Assembly: GCF_042679605.1 (NCBI RefSeq)
Contig: NZ_JBHTMU010000009.1
Span: 51,158-115,157, forward strand
Reading direction: 5' to 3'
DNA: 64,000 bases
DNA from: Litorisediminicola beolgyonensis
GTDB taxonomy: Bacteria; Pseudomonadota; Alphaproteobacteria; Rhodobacterales; Rhodobacteraceae
Part shown: piece after piece, positions 17,404 to 26,921 of the stretch
Numbering within the stretch: position 1 is the stretch's first letter
How the letters are laid out: every line of letters starts with the position of its first letter
Translations under genes and position numbers: made by a program
The notes under the pieces: generated by a model
Told to the model about the DNA's origin: nothing
Seen by the model: the letters and a program-made list of their open reading frames with translations, nothing else
Databases searched by the model: none

Positions 17404-17448
17404 TGCGCAACCTTAGTGAGCCGTTGGCTGGACACGAGAACCGTCGGA

Positions 17449-18552
17449 TTACATGACAAGAAGTTCTGCATGCAGCGCCCCCGCGGCTTTAATACTTTTG
17501 AGAATGTCGATCATATCTCTTGGCGCGACGCCCAGTGCGTTCAGTCCTGAGATCACTTGCGACAGGGTCGTGCCTCCGCGGACCTCGGCTAGGCCTCGCC
17601 CAAGACCTTCTGTAATCTCAGCCTCTGTTCTCGGCACGACGACCGTGTCGCCGGGAGAAAAAGGATTGGGCTGGACGGCTTGGGGCTCCTCTTGAATCCG
17701 CAGCGTCAGATTTCCTTGAGATACTGCCACGCGTGATATCCGAACATCTTCGCCCATTACGATTGTCCCGGACCGCTGATCGACGACGACGCGCGCGCGG
17801 CGTTCAGGTTCGACCAGGACGCTTTCGATCCTGCTCAGCGCATGAGCGGGCGAGGTTGCGCCGGTGCTTGCGACATCAAGCTCCACAGTGCCAGCATCGA
17901 GCATGCGGGCCACCCTGTTTCCGAAACCGCGGTTCACTGCCTGCTCAATACGGAGAGCTGTCGTGAAATCCGGTTGACGCAATGCAAGACGCAATCGGGT
18001 TACCGTTGAAAGGTCAAAGCCTACTTCTCTCTCGACGCGCGCTCCTGAAGGAATTGTGCCGGATGTCGGGACACCTTGAACGATACGTGCTGCATCGCCT
18101 TCGGCGGCAATGCCACCAGAGATGACAGGCCCCTGAGCGACTGCATAGATTTGACCATCGGCTGCATTGAGCGGCGTCATCACTAGGGTTCCGCCAAGAA
18201 GACTTTTGGCATCCCCGATCGCCGAAACGGTGACGTCGATCTGGCTTCCAGTTCGCGCAAAGGGCGGAAGGTCGGCCGTCACGAACACCGCAGCGACGTT
18301 CTTCGGGCGAAACTGCTCCCCCGTCACGTTCACACCGAGGCGTTCCAGAATATTCGCCATGATTTCTTCGGTAAAAGGCGCGTTTCTGAGCCCGTCTCCC
18401 GTACCGTCGAGACCTACGACCAGGCCGTATCCGACAAGATCATTGCCCCGGACGCCTTCAAATTCGACGAGATCTTTGAGGCGAACCTGCTGCGCGACCG
18501 CAGTTGAAGTCGCGAGGTTCAGGACCATCAAGACGATTGTCAAAATTCTCAT
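17449..18552 (-). CDS. flgI: P-ring protein FlgI
   Basis: A 367-residue periplasmic P-ring subunit with a signal peptide (MRILTIVLMVLNLATSTAVAQ). The mature protein starts VRLKDLVEFEGVRGNDLVGYGLVVGLDGTGD-like sequence, the FlgI hallmark, and keeps 'NVAAVFVTADLPPFARTGSQIDVTVSAIGDA' and 'RARVVVDQRSGTIVMGEDVRIS'. The start overlaps the flgL stop (ATGA, 18549-18552). FlgA, its chaperone, is encoded on the + strand. Confidence 0.95.
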   Translation of the reverse strand: MRILTIVLMVLNLATSTAVAQQVRLKDLVEFEGVRGNDLVGYGLVVGLDGTGDGLRNAPFTEEIMANILERLGVNVTGEQFRPKNVAAVFVTADLPPFARTGSQIDVTVSAIGDAKSLLGGTLVMTPLNAADGQIYAVAQGPVISGGIAAEGDAARIVQGVPTSGTIPSGARVEREVGFDLSTVTRLRLALRQPDFTTALRIEQAVNRGFGNRVARMLDAGTVELDVASTGATSPAHALSRIESVLVEPERRARVVVDQRSGTIVMGEDVRISRVAVSQGNLTLRIQEEPQAVQPNPFSPGDTVVVPRTEAEITEGLGRGLAEVRGGTTLSQVISGLNALGVAPRDMIDILKSIKAAGALHAELLVM

Positions 18553-19556
18553 TTCAAGAAATTCACGAGCGAGAGTTGAGAAGCTCGAAGCGTGACGGTG
18601 TAGAGCGTTTCCAGTTGCACCTGGCTCGCTTCGAGTTCGCTTGCAGTCTCGTATGGATCGGCTCCGACGAGGCGCGATAGAGCAATGTTTAAAGCCCTGC
18701 TCTCGCTTGCGACCAAGGTAGCTGCAGCTTCGATCCTGTTCTCTTGGACGCCCACGCTTGCGCGGAGAACGCTCAGTTGAGATTGAGTTGCCGTCAAAGT
18801 GGTTCCGGCATCCTTTAGCAGATCAGTTTGATCGCGAGCCGACAGACCGATCCTTGTGTCTGATGCCAAAACCGCTTTTGCCAGGCCCTTCAGTCCATCA
18901 CGTATGGCTGGATCGTCAGCCCTGATTGAAAGCGAAGCGACTTTGCCGGATGCAATGGAAAAGTCGGAACGACCGTCAGCGGCGCCGAGATAGGTCTGAG
19001 TTTCAAACCCGCCGGCAGGAAGATCGAACCATTGATCAAGCGCGTCCTGAACCGAAGTTAACTCGGGACTTGGTCCGATTGCTGCAACAAGATCATCGAT
19101 CAGGCTGGTCGCGTTCTGAAGCGGCGCCCTTTCGGTGGCTGCGCCGCCGAAGAGGTATTGCCCACCTGCCGTCGTATTGAGCGCACCGATCATATCGGAC
19201 AGGGCGTTCGCAGACTGGTCGGCCAATGTTTGGCGAAGTTCGGGTGTGACCAGAAGATTTGCTTGCAGCAGGAGCGGTGCGAGATCCTGCTGCAGTTCTT
19301 GGACGCGACCCAGCGCTGTTTGCATACCTGTCGCCAGAAGTTTTGCCTCAGATCCGGTTACACGGAACCCATCCAGACGTGACAGTTGGAGTGACAGACT
19401 ATGCGCGCTTGCGGAGTCACCGCGCAGATGAGCGGCGCGATCTGTGACGCGCCCCGTTGTGAGCGCCAAGCCGAGTTCAGAGACTTGCATCTTGAGCCGA
19501 CCTTGATGGGCTCTCGCCAGGAAACTTTGCGCCATATCGCCGATCGAAATCATCAT
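18549..19556 (-). CDS. flgL: Hook-filament junction protein FlgL
   Basis: A 335-residue flagellin-like axial protein. It starts (M)MISIGDMAQSFLAR and continues with 'MQVSELGLALTTGRVTDRAAHL', and the C-terminal helix ends 'QLETLYTVTLRASQLSLVNFL'. The middle is short, as in other Rhodobacterales FlgL. GAGGAG lies 5 bases before the first ATG; the second ATG, three bases on, would give 8-base spacing. It follows flgK by 9 bases and is coupled to flgI. Confidence 0.87.
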   Translation of the reverse strand: MMISIGDMAQSFLARAHQGRLKMQVSELGLALTTGRVTDRAAHLRGDSASAHSLSLQLSRLDGFRVTGSEAKLLATGMQTALGRVQELQQDLAPLLLQANLLVTPELRQTLADQSANALSDMIGALNTTAGGQYLFGGAATERAPLQNATSLIDDLVAAIGPSPELTSVQDALDQWFDLPAGGFETQTYLGAADGRSDFSIASGKVASLSIRADDPAIRDGLKGLAKAVLASDTRIGLSARDQTDLLKDAGTTLTATQSQLSVLRASVGVQENRIEAAATLVASESRALNIALSRLVGADPYETASELEASQVQLETLYTVTLRASQLSLVNFLK

Positions 19557-19565
19557 GAGTGCTCC

Positions 19566-20993
19566 TCAGATCGCCAGAATTCGCAGCAGCATGTCGTCAA
19601 CCGTCTGGAGAACCTTCGCGTTGGCGGCGTAGCTTTTCTCGATCGTTAGAAGTGTTTGCAGCTGTTGATCGCTGTCGACGCCGCGGCGCAGTTCCATTTC
19701 ACGCAACACGGCATGACGCCCGCGAACCGACGCAAGCTTGTCCGACAGACCGACGCGCTCTCCATCGATTGCGGAGGACAGTTGAAGACCCAAGGACGCG
19801 ATATCTTTGCTGACAGCGCCGAGTGCAGGGTCTGCGGGAACAGACCTTGCGTCGAGGCGCGCGGCGAGCGCGTTGATGAGACTGGCATCGCCAACCTCAC
19901 CCGGGCCGGTCGCCATGAGACCGGCGCGCCAGCGCCATGGCTCGGTGCTGGTCGCTGAAACCAGCGGGTTCAGGCGGAGACGGCCCGACAGGCCTACCTG
20001 CGGTGCCGGCGAGGCAGGGCCGCCCAAATCGGTAAAAAGGCCGGGGTCGCCGGGGGCGAAGGTTGCGTCTGGTCCGCCCGGGCCGAAGCGGCTGGCGAGT
20101 TCGGAGGCGAGCGCGTCGAGGCGCGCTTGGTGAGCCGGAAGATGCGTGTCTCGAAGCGCAAAGCTTGCGGCGAGAGCGCCCCCCGACAACGGGCCACCGG
20201 GGCCGGTGGAGATGTTGCGACCGTTCAGAGTCAAGCCTGACAAGAGTCCACCGGCAAGCGACATGTGCGGCGCGATGGTCGGTGTTTCGGTGAAGCCGAT
20301 CTCGGCAGGGCGCCCGTCGAGCAAGACCGCTCTTGCGCTGGTATAGAGCGCGATCACGCCGCGATCGCGTTCAGCCAGCTTCACCGGGACGAGGGCAGAA
20401 ATCGCGTCCACCTCTTTCTGGCGCAGGTCCAGGAGCGTGGCCAAGTGTTCGCTGCCGGGCTGTGCGCGCGAGACGCGGGTGTTGAGATCAGCGATCTTTG
20501 CCAGCGCGCTGTTCAGGGTGTGGACGTCACGGGCAATGCGGCTTTCCGCCTCTTGCCGGAGGTCGGCCAGAGCGCTGGCCTGGGCGTTGATTTCGCCAAC
20601 GAGGCTCTCTGCTGCCGACCCGATCGCGACGAGCCGCGAGTCCGCTGACGGGTTCGCTGCCGCAATCGTGAGTGCATTCTGGAACGCGCCGAGGGCGGTG
20701 ATGAGGCGATCTTCCTGACCCTCGGACCTGAGTGTCGCGAGTCGCGTGATCGCCGCATCGAGACTTTCGCTGTAGCCGATTTCGGCATCGACGGCGCGGC
20801 GATCGGCCAGAATCACCGGATCGACGTCGCGAAGAATGCCGCCGTGGCGCGTTGCCTGCGACATCGGAACCAATTCGCGGCGGCCGTAGCCGTCGGTCTG
20901 GGCGTTCGCGATATTGCCCGAGGCGATCTGCGCCCCGAGCGCGTTGAACCCGAGACCGAGAAGCGCGCTGGAGATGGCGCTTGAAATCGACAT
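19566..20993 (-). CDS. flgK: Hook-associated protein FlgK
   Basis: A 475-residue protein that caps the hook for the filament. It starts MSISSAISSALLGLGFNALG with the axial motif SGNIANAQTDGYGRRE, has 'RDVDPVILADRRAVDAEIGYSESLDAAITRL' and ends 'LLTIEKSYAANAKVLQTVDDMLLRIL'. All these features belong to FlgK. It is somewhat short because the outer variable domain is small. Exported by the flagellar system with the FlgN-type chaperone. It lies 22 bases after flgE. Confidence 0.93.
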   Translation of the reverse strand: MSISSAISSALLGLGFNALGAQIASGNIANAQTDGYGRRELVPMSQATRHGGILRDVDPVILADRRAVDAEIGYSESLDAAITRLATLRSEGQEDRLITALGAFQNALTIAAANPSADSRLVAIGSAAESLVGEINAQASALADLRQEAESRIARDVHTLNSALAKIADLNTRVSRAQPGSEHLATLLDLRQKEVDAISALVPVKLAERDRGVIALYTSARAVLLDGRPAEIGFTETPTIAPHMSLAGGLLSGLTLNGRNISTGPGGPLSGGALAASFALRDTHLPAHQARLDALASELASRFGPGGPDATFAPGDPGLFTDLGGPASPAPQVGLSGRLRLNPLVSATSTEPWRWRAGLMATGPGEVGDASLINALAARLDARSVPADPALGAVSKDIASLGLQLSSAIDGERVGLSDKLASVRGRHAVLREMELRRGVDSDQQLQTLLTIEKSYAANAKVLQTVDDMLLRILAI

Positions 20994-21015
20994 GGCGGCC
21001 TCCTTTCAGCGCGGC

Positions 21016-22317
21016 TCAGCGCTTGATGTTGGTGGTTTCCTGCAGCATCTCGTCGACGGTCTGGATGACCTTGGCATTCGACGAATAGGCTCGCTGGGTC
21101 TGGATCATGTCGGTGAGTTCGCTGGCGACGTCGGTGGTCGACTCCTCGCGGGCGTAGGCGATGATGTCGCCGGTCGGGCCGTCCGCCGCGTCCCAAAGAA
21201 AGAAACTGCCGCTGGAGGGGCTCGGGAGGTACAGCTGGTTGTCGAGCGCCAGCATGCCGTTGGGGTTCGGCAGATCGACCAGAGGAACCTGGAAGATCGT
21301 ACGCGTGATCCCTGTATCGAAATAGGCGTGCACGAGGCCTTTCTCGTCGACCTCCACGGCGGTCATGTTGCCGACCGGCGAGCCGTCCTTGGAGATGTTG
21401 AGCGGTGCGAAGCTGTCGGACAGCTGGGTCAGCCCGTTGGGTTCGCCGTATCGTCCGATGGTGATCTCGATCGGGCCGCCGGCGACATTGACGATCAGCG
21501 TGCCCGAAGCCGGGTCATATGCGCCGCCGGTTGTGGTGGTGACGCTGTTGAGCGTTCCGCCGCTCGCGCGGGAATCGTCGAAGGTCAGGTCGTATTGGCC
21601 GATCACGACGCCCGGGGTGGCCGTGTCGCGGATCTCCATGGTCCAGGCGTTCGAGGCGCCCGTGGCGGGGATCACCGGTGTGTAGGTGATCTCGAGGTTC
21701 TCGGAGACGCCGAGATTATCGAAATACTCCACCGACAGAGTAAGCGGGTCGCCCGGCGCCGTCGCGTAAGTGTCTGTGGCGGGGAGATTGACCCCGAGCG
21801 TTACCGACGTGGTCGGCTCGCCCGAGAACTGGTTCACGTTGATCCGGACCGGCTGCAGCCCGTCCGAGGTGTCGCGCGCGAATACCGGGATCGTGCCGTC
21901 CGGTCCCGCGGGAAACCCCATCAGCACCATGCCGGTTTGCGTCTTGAGATAGCCCTGCGCGTCGGTCCGGAAGCTGCCGGTCGTGGTTAGAAGCATCTGC
22001 GGAGACCCGTTGTCGCTGGCGATCTCGGTCTCGCGTGCAACCGGCAGGAAGCCGCGTCCGCGAACCGCGAGATCCGTCGCGTTCGAGGTCGAGACCAGAG
22101 AGCCCGATTGATCGATCAGCCGCTGGTTCGTGGTCCGAACGCCGCCCGCGGCATAGGTCGCGGTGGAGCTGGAGATGACCATCGAATGGAAATCCGTCTC
22201 GACGCGCTTGTAGCCATAGGTCGCGGAGTTCGCGATATTGTCGGAGATCGAGGCCAGGCGCGTGGCATTGGCGGCGAGCCCGGAGACCCCGGCATTGAGG
22301 GAGGAGGAGATCGTCAT
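21016..22317 (-). CDS. flgE: Flagellar hook protein FlgE
   Basis: A 433-residue hook subunit. The N-terminus MTISSSLNAGVSGLAANAT has the axial motif SDNIANSATYGYKRV; inside are 'DLAVRGRGFLPV', 'TTTGSFRTDAQGYLKTQTG' and 'NEFSGE'-like hook sequence; the end is 'TDMIQTQRAYSSNAKVIQTVDEML'. The ATG at 22317 is preferred because the family starts MTISSS; the frame runs 84 bases further upstream without supporting sequence. It heads the long - strand operon and has a CtrA-like box 51 bases upstream. Confidence 0.94.
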   Translation of the reverse strand: MTISSSLNAGVSGLAANATRLASISDNIANSATYGYKRVETDFHSMVISSSTATYAAGGVRTTNQRLIDQSGSLVSTSNATDLAVRGRGFLPVARETEIASDNGSPQMLLTTTGSFRTDAQGYLKTQTGMVLMGFPAGPDGTIPVFARDTSDGLQPVRINVNQFSGEPTTSVTLGVNLPATDTYATAPGDPLTLSVEYFDNLGVSENLEITYTPVIPATGASNAWTMEIRDTATPGVVIGQYDLTFDDSRASGGTLNSVTTTTGGAYDPASGTLIVNVAGGPIEITIGRYGEPNGLTQLSDSFAPLNISKDGSPVGNMTAVEVDEKGLVHAYFDTGITRTIFQVPLVDLPNPNGMLALDNQLYLPSPSSGSFFLWDAADGPTGDIIAYAREESTTDVASELTDMIQTQRAYSSNAKVIQTVDEMLQETTNIKR

Positions 22318-22367
22318 GGACGCGCCTTTCTGGACTATCGGACATCCCTGGCGTAGCGCACGGACCC

Positions 22368-22382
22368 TTAAGGCTCTCCTAA
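22368..22382 (-). promoter_or_regulatory. CtrA-like box upstream of flgE
   Basis: Read on the - strand this is TTAG-GAGAGCC-TTAA, seven of eight fixed positions of TTAA-N7-TTAA, lying 51-65 bases before the flgE ATG in the 84-base gap to motB. Confidence 0.55.
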
Positions 22383-22401
22383 CGCGTCGAATTTTCTGCA
22401 C

Positions 22402-23211
22402 TCAAAGCAGGTAGACAATCTCGATCCGGTTGTTCGGAATGGCCATCGGAGTGGCCCGGATGGAGACTCTGTCGCCATGTGCGGTGATCCGTTCGATGCG
22501 TTCCGGATCAAGCCCGTGTTCGAGAAAAAGCCGGTGCATGGCCTGCGCGCGGGCATTGGAGCGCGGCCAGGACGGGTCGGTTTTCAGGACGATGGGGCTG
22601 GTCGCGACATGCCCCGAGATCGCGATATCGTTGGTCACGAGGCCGGACATCTCGACCATGAACTCGGCGAGCTCGTCGAGAAGCGCGGTCGGGTCGGCAT
22701 CCTTTTCGAACAGCGGCGCTCCGGGCAGGTCCGAGAGCGTGATGACGAGCCCCTCGTCGCTGATCCGGGTCTCGACATGGCGCAGAAAGGCGTTCCCTTC
22801 GGCGGCTTCGACGACGTGGTCCAAGAGCACCGTTTCCATCTCGCGCATGGCGGCGAGCGCGCCGTCGGGATCCTCGTCGGTGCCGGGAGAGGCGCGTTCG
22901 GGCGTCGCGGAGGTCGCGCCGATCCCGTTGCTCGACAGCGTGTCCGAGGCCATGACCGAGTCGCCCTGCAACATGTCCTGCCCGCCGCTCGACATGCGGC
23001 TGACCGACACCGTTGGGCTGAAATAATCGGCGAGACCCTTCCGTTGCTTCTCGGTTGTGGCGTTCAGAAGCCACATCAAGAGGAAGAAGGCCATCATCGC
23101 GGTGACGAAATCTGCATACGCGACCTTCCACGCACCGCCGTGATGGCCGCTCGCCGCGATCACCTTCTTGCGCTTGATGATCACGGGCGCAGCATTGTTC
23201 TTGGACGCCAT
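22402..23211 (-). CDS. motB: Flagellar stator protein MotB
   Basis: A 269-residue protein with a basic N-terminus, one membrane helix (YADFVTAMMAFFLLMWLL) containing the proton-binding aspartate, and a C-terminal OmpA-like peptidoglycan-binding domain ending '...IAISGHVATSP' and 'RSNARAQAMHRLFLEHGLDPERI'. It anchors MotA to the cell wall. AAGGAG lies 7 bases before the ATG at 23211; a GTG six codons upstream overlaps that ribosome-binding site. The peptidoglycan-binding motif reads somewhat off consensus ('ISGHVATSP' where TGHTD is usual). It is upstream of flgE on the same strand, with its own CtrA-like box. Confidence 0.92.
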   Translation of the reverse strand: MASKNNAAPVIIKRKKVIAASGHHGGAWKVAYADFVTAMMAFFLLMWLLNATTEKQRKGLADYFSPTVSVSRMSSGGQDMLQGDSVMASDTLSSNGIGATSATPERASPGTDEDPDGALAAMREMETVLLDHVVEAAEGNAFLRHVETRISDEGLVITLSDLPGAPLFEKDADPTALLDELAEFMVEMSGLVTNDIAISGHVATSPIVLKTDPSWPRSNARAQAMHRLFLEHGLDPERIERITAHGDRVSIRATPMAIPNNRIEIVYLL

Positions 23212-23259
23212 CGCACCCACTCCTTCCACTCACCCCGGAGCCGGTTTAACCCACCCGCG

Positions 23260-23274
23260 TTACTGGCCGCTTAA
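23260..23274 (-). promoter_or_regulatory. CtrA-like box upstream of motB
   Basis: Read on the - strand this is TTAA-GCGGCCA-GTAA, seven of eight positions of TTAA-N7-TTAA, 49-63 bases before the motB ATG. It is in the 212-base divergent gap between motB and yjbH; another lone TTAA is at 23246-23249. No clear sigma-70 promoter for yjbH was seen. Confidence 0.5.
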
Positions 23275-23423
23275 ACTTCGGATTTCCTTTAATTTTGCAG
23301 TGTCTTTCCGATGCCGCACCTTGCGCGGGATGCGGCCGGGCTGCGCGGGGCGCATGGACAGCTGCGCGCGGGCCGGTCTAAATGGCGGCACAGCGCAAGA
23401 CCGGATACGAGGACGAAGGGCGG

Positions 23424-25622
23424 ATGGCAGACAGCACACTCAGGGCCGCGAGCGCAGGATTGCTGGCGGGCGTCGCCGGACTGGCGCTTGCCGCGGGCCT
23501 CGTCGCGGCGGAGCGCGTCCTGGCACAGGAGAGCGAGCCGCCGACCGAGATCTCCCAGCCGATCCCGACGGTGCCGATCCACAATACCTACGGTGTGCCG
23601 GGTCTCATCGACATGCCGGTTGCGACGCAGTCTCCGGACGCCACGCTCAGCACCACGGTCGCCACGTTCGGCGGCGTGACCCGCTCGACGCTCACCTTCC
23701 AGATCACGCCGCGGATCTCCGGCAGCTTCCGGTACTCGCGTCTGAGCGACGCCGATCTGCAGGGCGTTAACAGCGACGACACCTATTATGACCGCAGCTT
23801 CGACGTGCGGTTCCTGCTTCTCAAGGAAAGCCGCTGGCTGCCGGACCTGACGCTGGGTCTTCAGGATATCGCGGGCACTGGGCTCTCGGGCGCCGAATAT
23901 GTCGTGGCGACCAAGGAGGTCCTGCCGGGTCTGCGGGTCACGGGCGGCCTCGGCTGGGGTCGGCTCGGCACTGAGGATCCCTTTACGAGCACGGGCGAGC
24001 GGCCGAACCAGCTGATCGACACCGGCGGACAGCTGAACACCGACCGGTATTTCCGCGGCGATGTCGCCGGGTTCGGCGGTGTCAGCTATGACGTGAACGA
24101 GAGGCTCCGGCTGGCGGTCGAATACTCCTCGGACGCCTATCTCCTTGAGACGCGGCGCGCCGGGGAAGAGCGGAGCTCTCCCTGGAATTACGGGATCGAC
24201 TACCGGTTCCGCAACGGCACGCAGCTGTCGCTCTTCCAGATCAACGGCACCGAGACGGGCGTGAAACTGTCCTTGCCGCTCAACCCGAAGATCGCCCCGG
24301 TTCCCGGCGGCTCGGGCGCCGGGCCGCTTCCGGTTCGGCCGCGCAGCCAAAGCGATATCGCCGATCTCGGCTGGACCACCGACCCGAGCGGGACGGCGAC
24401 CCGACGCAAGGCTCTGGCCGATGCGCTGGACGAGCAGGGCATCACCCTCGAGGGGCTCGAGGTTGGGCCACGCCGTGCTGTCGCGCGCATCGTCAACCGT
24501 CGCTACCACGCGGTGTCCGAGGCTGTCGGCCGCACCACGCGCACGATGACGCGCGTCCTTCCGGGATCGGTGGAAACGCTGGTGGTGGTTCCAGTCGAAA
24601 ACGGCATCCCGGCCTCCGCGATCAGCCTCAGCCGTCGCGACCTCGAAGCGCATGAGTTCGACGCCGCCGCGCTGATGTTCCCGAAGACTCGGTTCTCGGA
24701 CGCCGCCGGACTGGCTCCGGCGCCGTTCGACGATGCCTATCCGAGCTTCGATTGGGGGCTATCGCCCTTTGCGTCTTATTCGGCGTTCGATCCGGACGAT
24801 CCGTTCCGCGTCGATTTCGGACTGAGGCTGTCTGGCGACTACCGGATCACGCCCGGACTGTCGCTCTCGGGCGCCGTCTCGACCCGGCTCGCAGGCAATA
24901 TCGGCGAGTCCAACCGCCGCAACAACACGCAGCTCCCAGCCGTTCGGACCGATTTCAAGAATTACGCCGAAAACAGGGGGCCGGTCCTCGACCGGCTGAC
25001 GCTCCAGCATGTCGCCCATCCGGTGAAGGACATCTACTCGCGGGTGACTGTGGGCTATCTTGAGCGAATGTATGCGGGTGCATCGGCTGAGCTTCTGTGG
25101 AAGCCTGTGACCAGCCGCCTCGCGCTCGGGGCCGAGGTCAATTACGTGCGCAAGCGCGACTACGATGGCGGTCTGGGCCTGACCGACAACATCACCACCA
25201 ACGATATCGACGCGATCGAGCGCGAGATTCCGAACCTGAACGGTCATCTCTCGGCCTATTACAAGCTTGGCAGCGGGTTCCACGCCCAGGTCGATGCGGG
25301 CCGCTACCTGGCCGGCGATTACGGCGCGACTCTGTCGTTGAAGCGCGAGTTCGCCAATGGCTGGAAGATCGGCGCCTTCGCGACCAAGACCGATGTCAGC
25401 TCGGAGCAGTTCGGCGAGGGCAGCTTCGACAAGGGCGTCACGCTGGAAATCCCGCTCAACTGGGTGCTGGGCGAGCCCACGCGCTCGAGCTCGAGCTTCA
25501 CGGTGCGTCCGGTCACCCGCGATGGCGGGGCGCGCCTCAGGGTGCAGGATCGGCTTTACGAAAGCGTGCGCGACGCGCACCAGCCGGAGGCCGCCGAAAG
25601 CTGGGGCCGGTTCTGGAGATGA
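23424..25622 (+). CDS. yjbH: YjbH-type exopolysaccharide outer-membrane protein
   Basis: A 732-residue secreted protein. After a signal peptide (ending about VAAERVLAQ) come the family's opening 'NTYGVPGLIDMPVATQSPDATLS' and a long beta-rich body alternating aromatic and polar residues, as in an outer-membrane barrel; the final strands end 'GRFWR'. In E. coli yjbEFGH makes an unknown exopolysaccharide, and YjbH is the outer-membrane part. The ATG at 23424 follows GAAGGG; an in-frame ATG at 23382 would add 14 residues. It overlaps the start region of the YjbF lipoprotein gene, so the pair is co-translated. Confidence 0.86.
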   Translation: MADSTLRAASAGLLAGVAGLALAAGLVAAERVLAQESEPPTEISQPIPTVPIHNTYGVPGLIDMPVATQSPDATLSTTVATFGGVTRSTLTFQITPRISGSFRYSRLSDADLQGVNSDDTYYDRSFDVRFLLLKESRWLPDLTLGLQDIAGTGLSGAEYVVATKEVLPGLRVTGGLGWGRLGTEDPFTSTGERPNQLIDTGGQLNTDRYFRGDVAGFGGVSYDVNERLRLAVEYSSDAYLLETRRAGEERSSPWNYGIDYRFRNGTQLSLFQINGTETGVKLSLPLNPKIAPVPGGSGAGPLPVRPRSQSDIADLGWTTDPSGTATRRKALADALDEQGITLEGLEVGPRRAVARIVNRRYHAVSEAVGRTTRTMTRVLPGSVETLVVVPVENGIPASAISLSRRDLEAHEFDAAALMFPKTRFSDAAGLAPAPFDDAYPSFDWGLSPFASYSAFDPDDPFRVDFGLRLSGDYRITPGLSLSGAVSTRLAGNIGESNRRNNTQLPAVRTDFKNYAENRGPVLDRLTLQHVAHPVKDIYSRVTVGYLERMYAGASAELLWKPVTSRLALGAEVNYVRKRDYDGGLGLTDNITTNDIDAIEREIPNLNGHLSAYYKLGSGFHAQVDAGRYLAGDYGATLSLKREFANGWKIGAFATKTDVSSEQFGEGSFDKGVTLEIPLNWVLGEPTRSSSSFTVRPVTRDGGARLRVQDRLYESVRDAHQPEAAESWGRFWR

Positions 25623-25624
25623 TG

Positions 25625-26305
25625 ATGAACAGCCGTTTCTTTCGCCGGAGTGCCGCACTGGCGCTGACCTGTCTCCTTGCCGCCTGCGGCCCGGCCCGCG
25701 AGGACGAGATCGGTCCCGTCAAGATCATCGACCAGACCATCCGGGGTGTTTTCGGCATCGAGCCCGAGTTCACGCCCTTCACGCCCAAACAGCTTGGAGA
25801 TGCGGTGCGGGGCACGCAGGGGCCCTTGATCTTGATCGAGCCGGAAACGCGCGATGCGCAGGCGCTGATGATCCAGATCGAGCGCAACGGATCTTACGCG
25901 ACCTTCGCCACGCCGGAATTGCAGACCGTCACCCTCAGGCGCGGTCTCGTCGTGGCGACGCGCGGCTTGGGCGGGGACCTGATGTCGTCGGAAGAAGACG
26001 CGCTTCTGGCCCTGATCGCCCGTCGCAGCACCGGGCAGGCGCGCTACACGATGCGCTTCCTCGATGGCGCCGATCAGACCCGCGAGGTGCGCTTTACCTG
26101 CACGTCCTCGCCGCGCCGGATTCTGAACTACCAGAACGGTGTGATCCCGCCGACGCTGGTCGTCTGGCTGGATGTCACCTGCACGGCGCCCGAAGGCGTG
26201 GTCGAGCATATCTTCCTGGTCGATGGCCAAGGCGAGATCCTGCGCGCCAGCCAATGGGTCGGCGATCTGACCGGGCATCTGAAGGTCAGCAAGCTCCGGC
26301 GGTGA
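25625..26305 (+). CDS. YjbF-like exopolysaccharide lipoprotein
   Basis: A 226-residue lipoprotein with the lipobox CLLAAC and a Gly-rich beta domain. The segment 'LRRGLVVATRGLGGDLMSSEED' and 'CTSSPRR' near the middle match the YjbF/GfcB group (YmcC-like outer-membrane lipoprotein). Three consecutive ATG codons (25619, 25622, 25625) occur; the third is best placed, 6 bases after GGAG. It is the partner of the preceding yjbH gene. The pair converges on the sugar transferase gene with a 4-base gap. Confidence 0.8.
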   Translation: MNSRFFRRSAALALTCLLAACGPAREDEIGPVKIIDQTIRGVFGIEPEFTPFTPKQLGDAVRGTQGPLILIEPETRDAQALMIQIERNGSYATFATPELQTVTLRRGLVVATRGLGGDLMSSEEDALLALIARRSTGQARYTMRFLDGADQTREVRFTCTSSPRRILNYQNGVIPPTLVVWLDVTCTAPEGVVEHIFLVDGQGEILRASQWVGDLTGHLKVSKLRR

Positions 26306-26309
26306 GCCG

Positions 26310-26921
26310 TCAGTGCAGCCCCACCCGGCGGAAGACGGTCGCGACCATGAGCCTCAGATCGTAGCAGAGGCTGCGCCGGTCGCGGTAGATCAGATCCAGC
26401 CGGGCCTTCTGCGGCACACAGCGGCGGATATAGACGGCCTCGGTCTCTTCCGGTGTCTCGCAGTCCGCCAGGAGCGACTCTTCGCGCCGATGGAAGGCGA
26501 GTGTGGCAAGGCCGGTGACGCCGGGCCGGGCTTTCAGAACCTCGCCGTAGAGCTCCGGGAACATCTCGGTATACCGGCGCAGCGGCGGCCGCGGGCCGAC
26601 GAAGCTGATATCTCCGCGGAGGATGTTCCAGAGCTGTGGCAGCTCGTCCAGCCGATGCCGCCTGAGCCAGCGCCCGGTCGAGGTGATCCGCGCGGTCTTG
26701 TCGCCGCCCGAAACGCCGGAATCCTCGGCCACCACGCGCATGGTGCGGAACTTCCAGAGTTGGAACGGCGTCTCGGTGTCGCGCATCCGTTCCGAGAGAT
26801 AGAGAACCGGCGCGCCGTCGCGGAGCCGGATCGTCACGGCGACAGCCACGATCACCGGCGCGAGGATCAGTCCGAGAAAGAGCGCTGCGGCGATGTCGAA
26901 GAGGCGCTTGCCGGGGGTCAT
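26310..26921 (-). CDS. Undecaprenyl-phosphate sugar phosphotransferase (priming enzyme)
   Basis: A 203-residue member of the bacterial sugar transferase family (WcaJ/PglC type). It starts with a hydrophobic helix (KRLFDIAAALFLGLILAPVI), then shows 'LWKFRTMRVVAEDSG', 'RWLRRHRLDELPQLWNIL' and 'GDISFVGPRPPL', with 'KARPGVTGLATL' near the end. These enzymes transfer a sugar-1-phosphate to the lipid carrier and start repeat-unit synthesis. It lacks the N-terminal multi-helix domain of full WcaJ, so it is the short form. Its start overlaps the stop of the epimerase gene. Confidence 0.92.
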   Translation of the reverse strand: MTPGKRLFDIAAALFLGLILAPVIVAVAVTIRLRDGAPVLYLSERMRDTETPFQLWKFRTMRVVAEDSGVSGGDKTARITSTGRWLRRHRLDELPQLWNILRGDISFVGPRPPLRRYTEMFPELYGEVLKARPGVTGLATLAFHRREESLLADCETPEETEAVYIRRCVPQKARLDLIYRDRRSLCYDLRLMVATVFRRVGLH

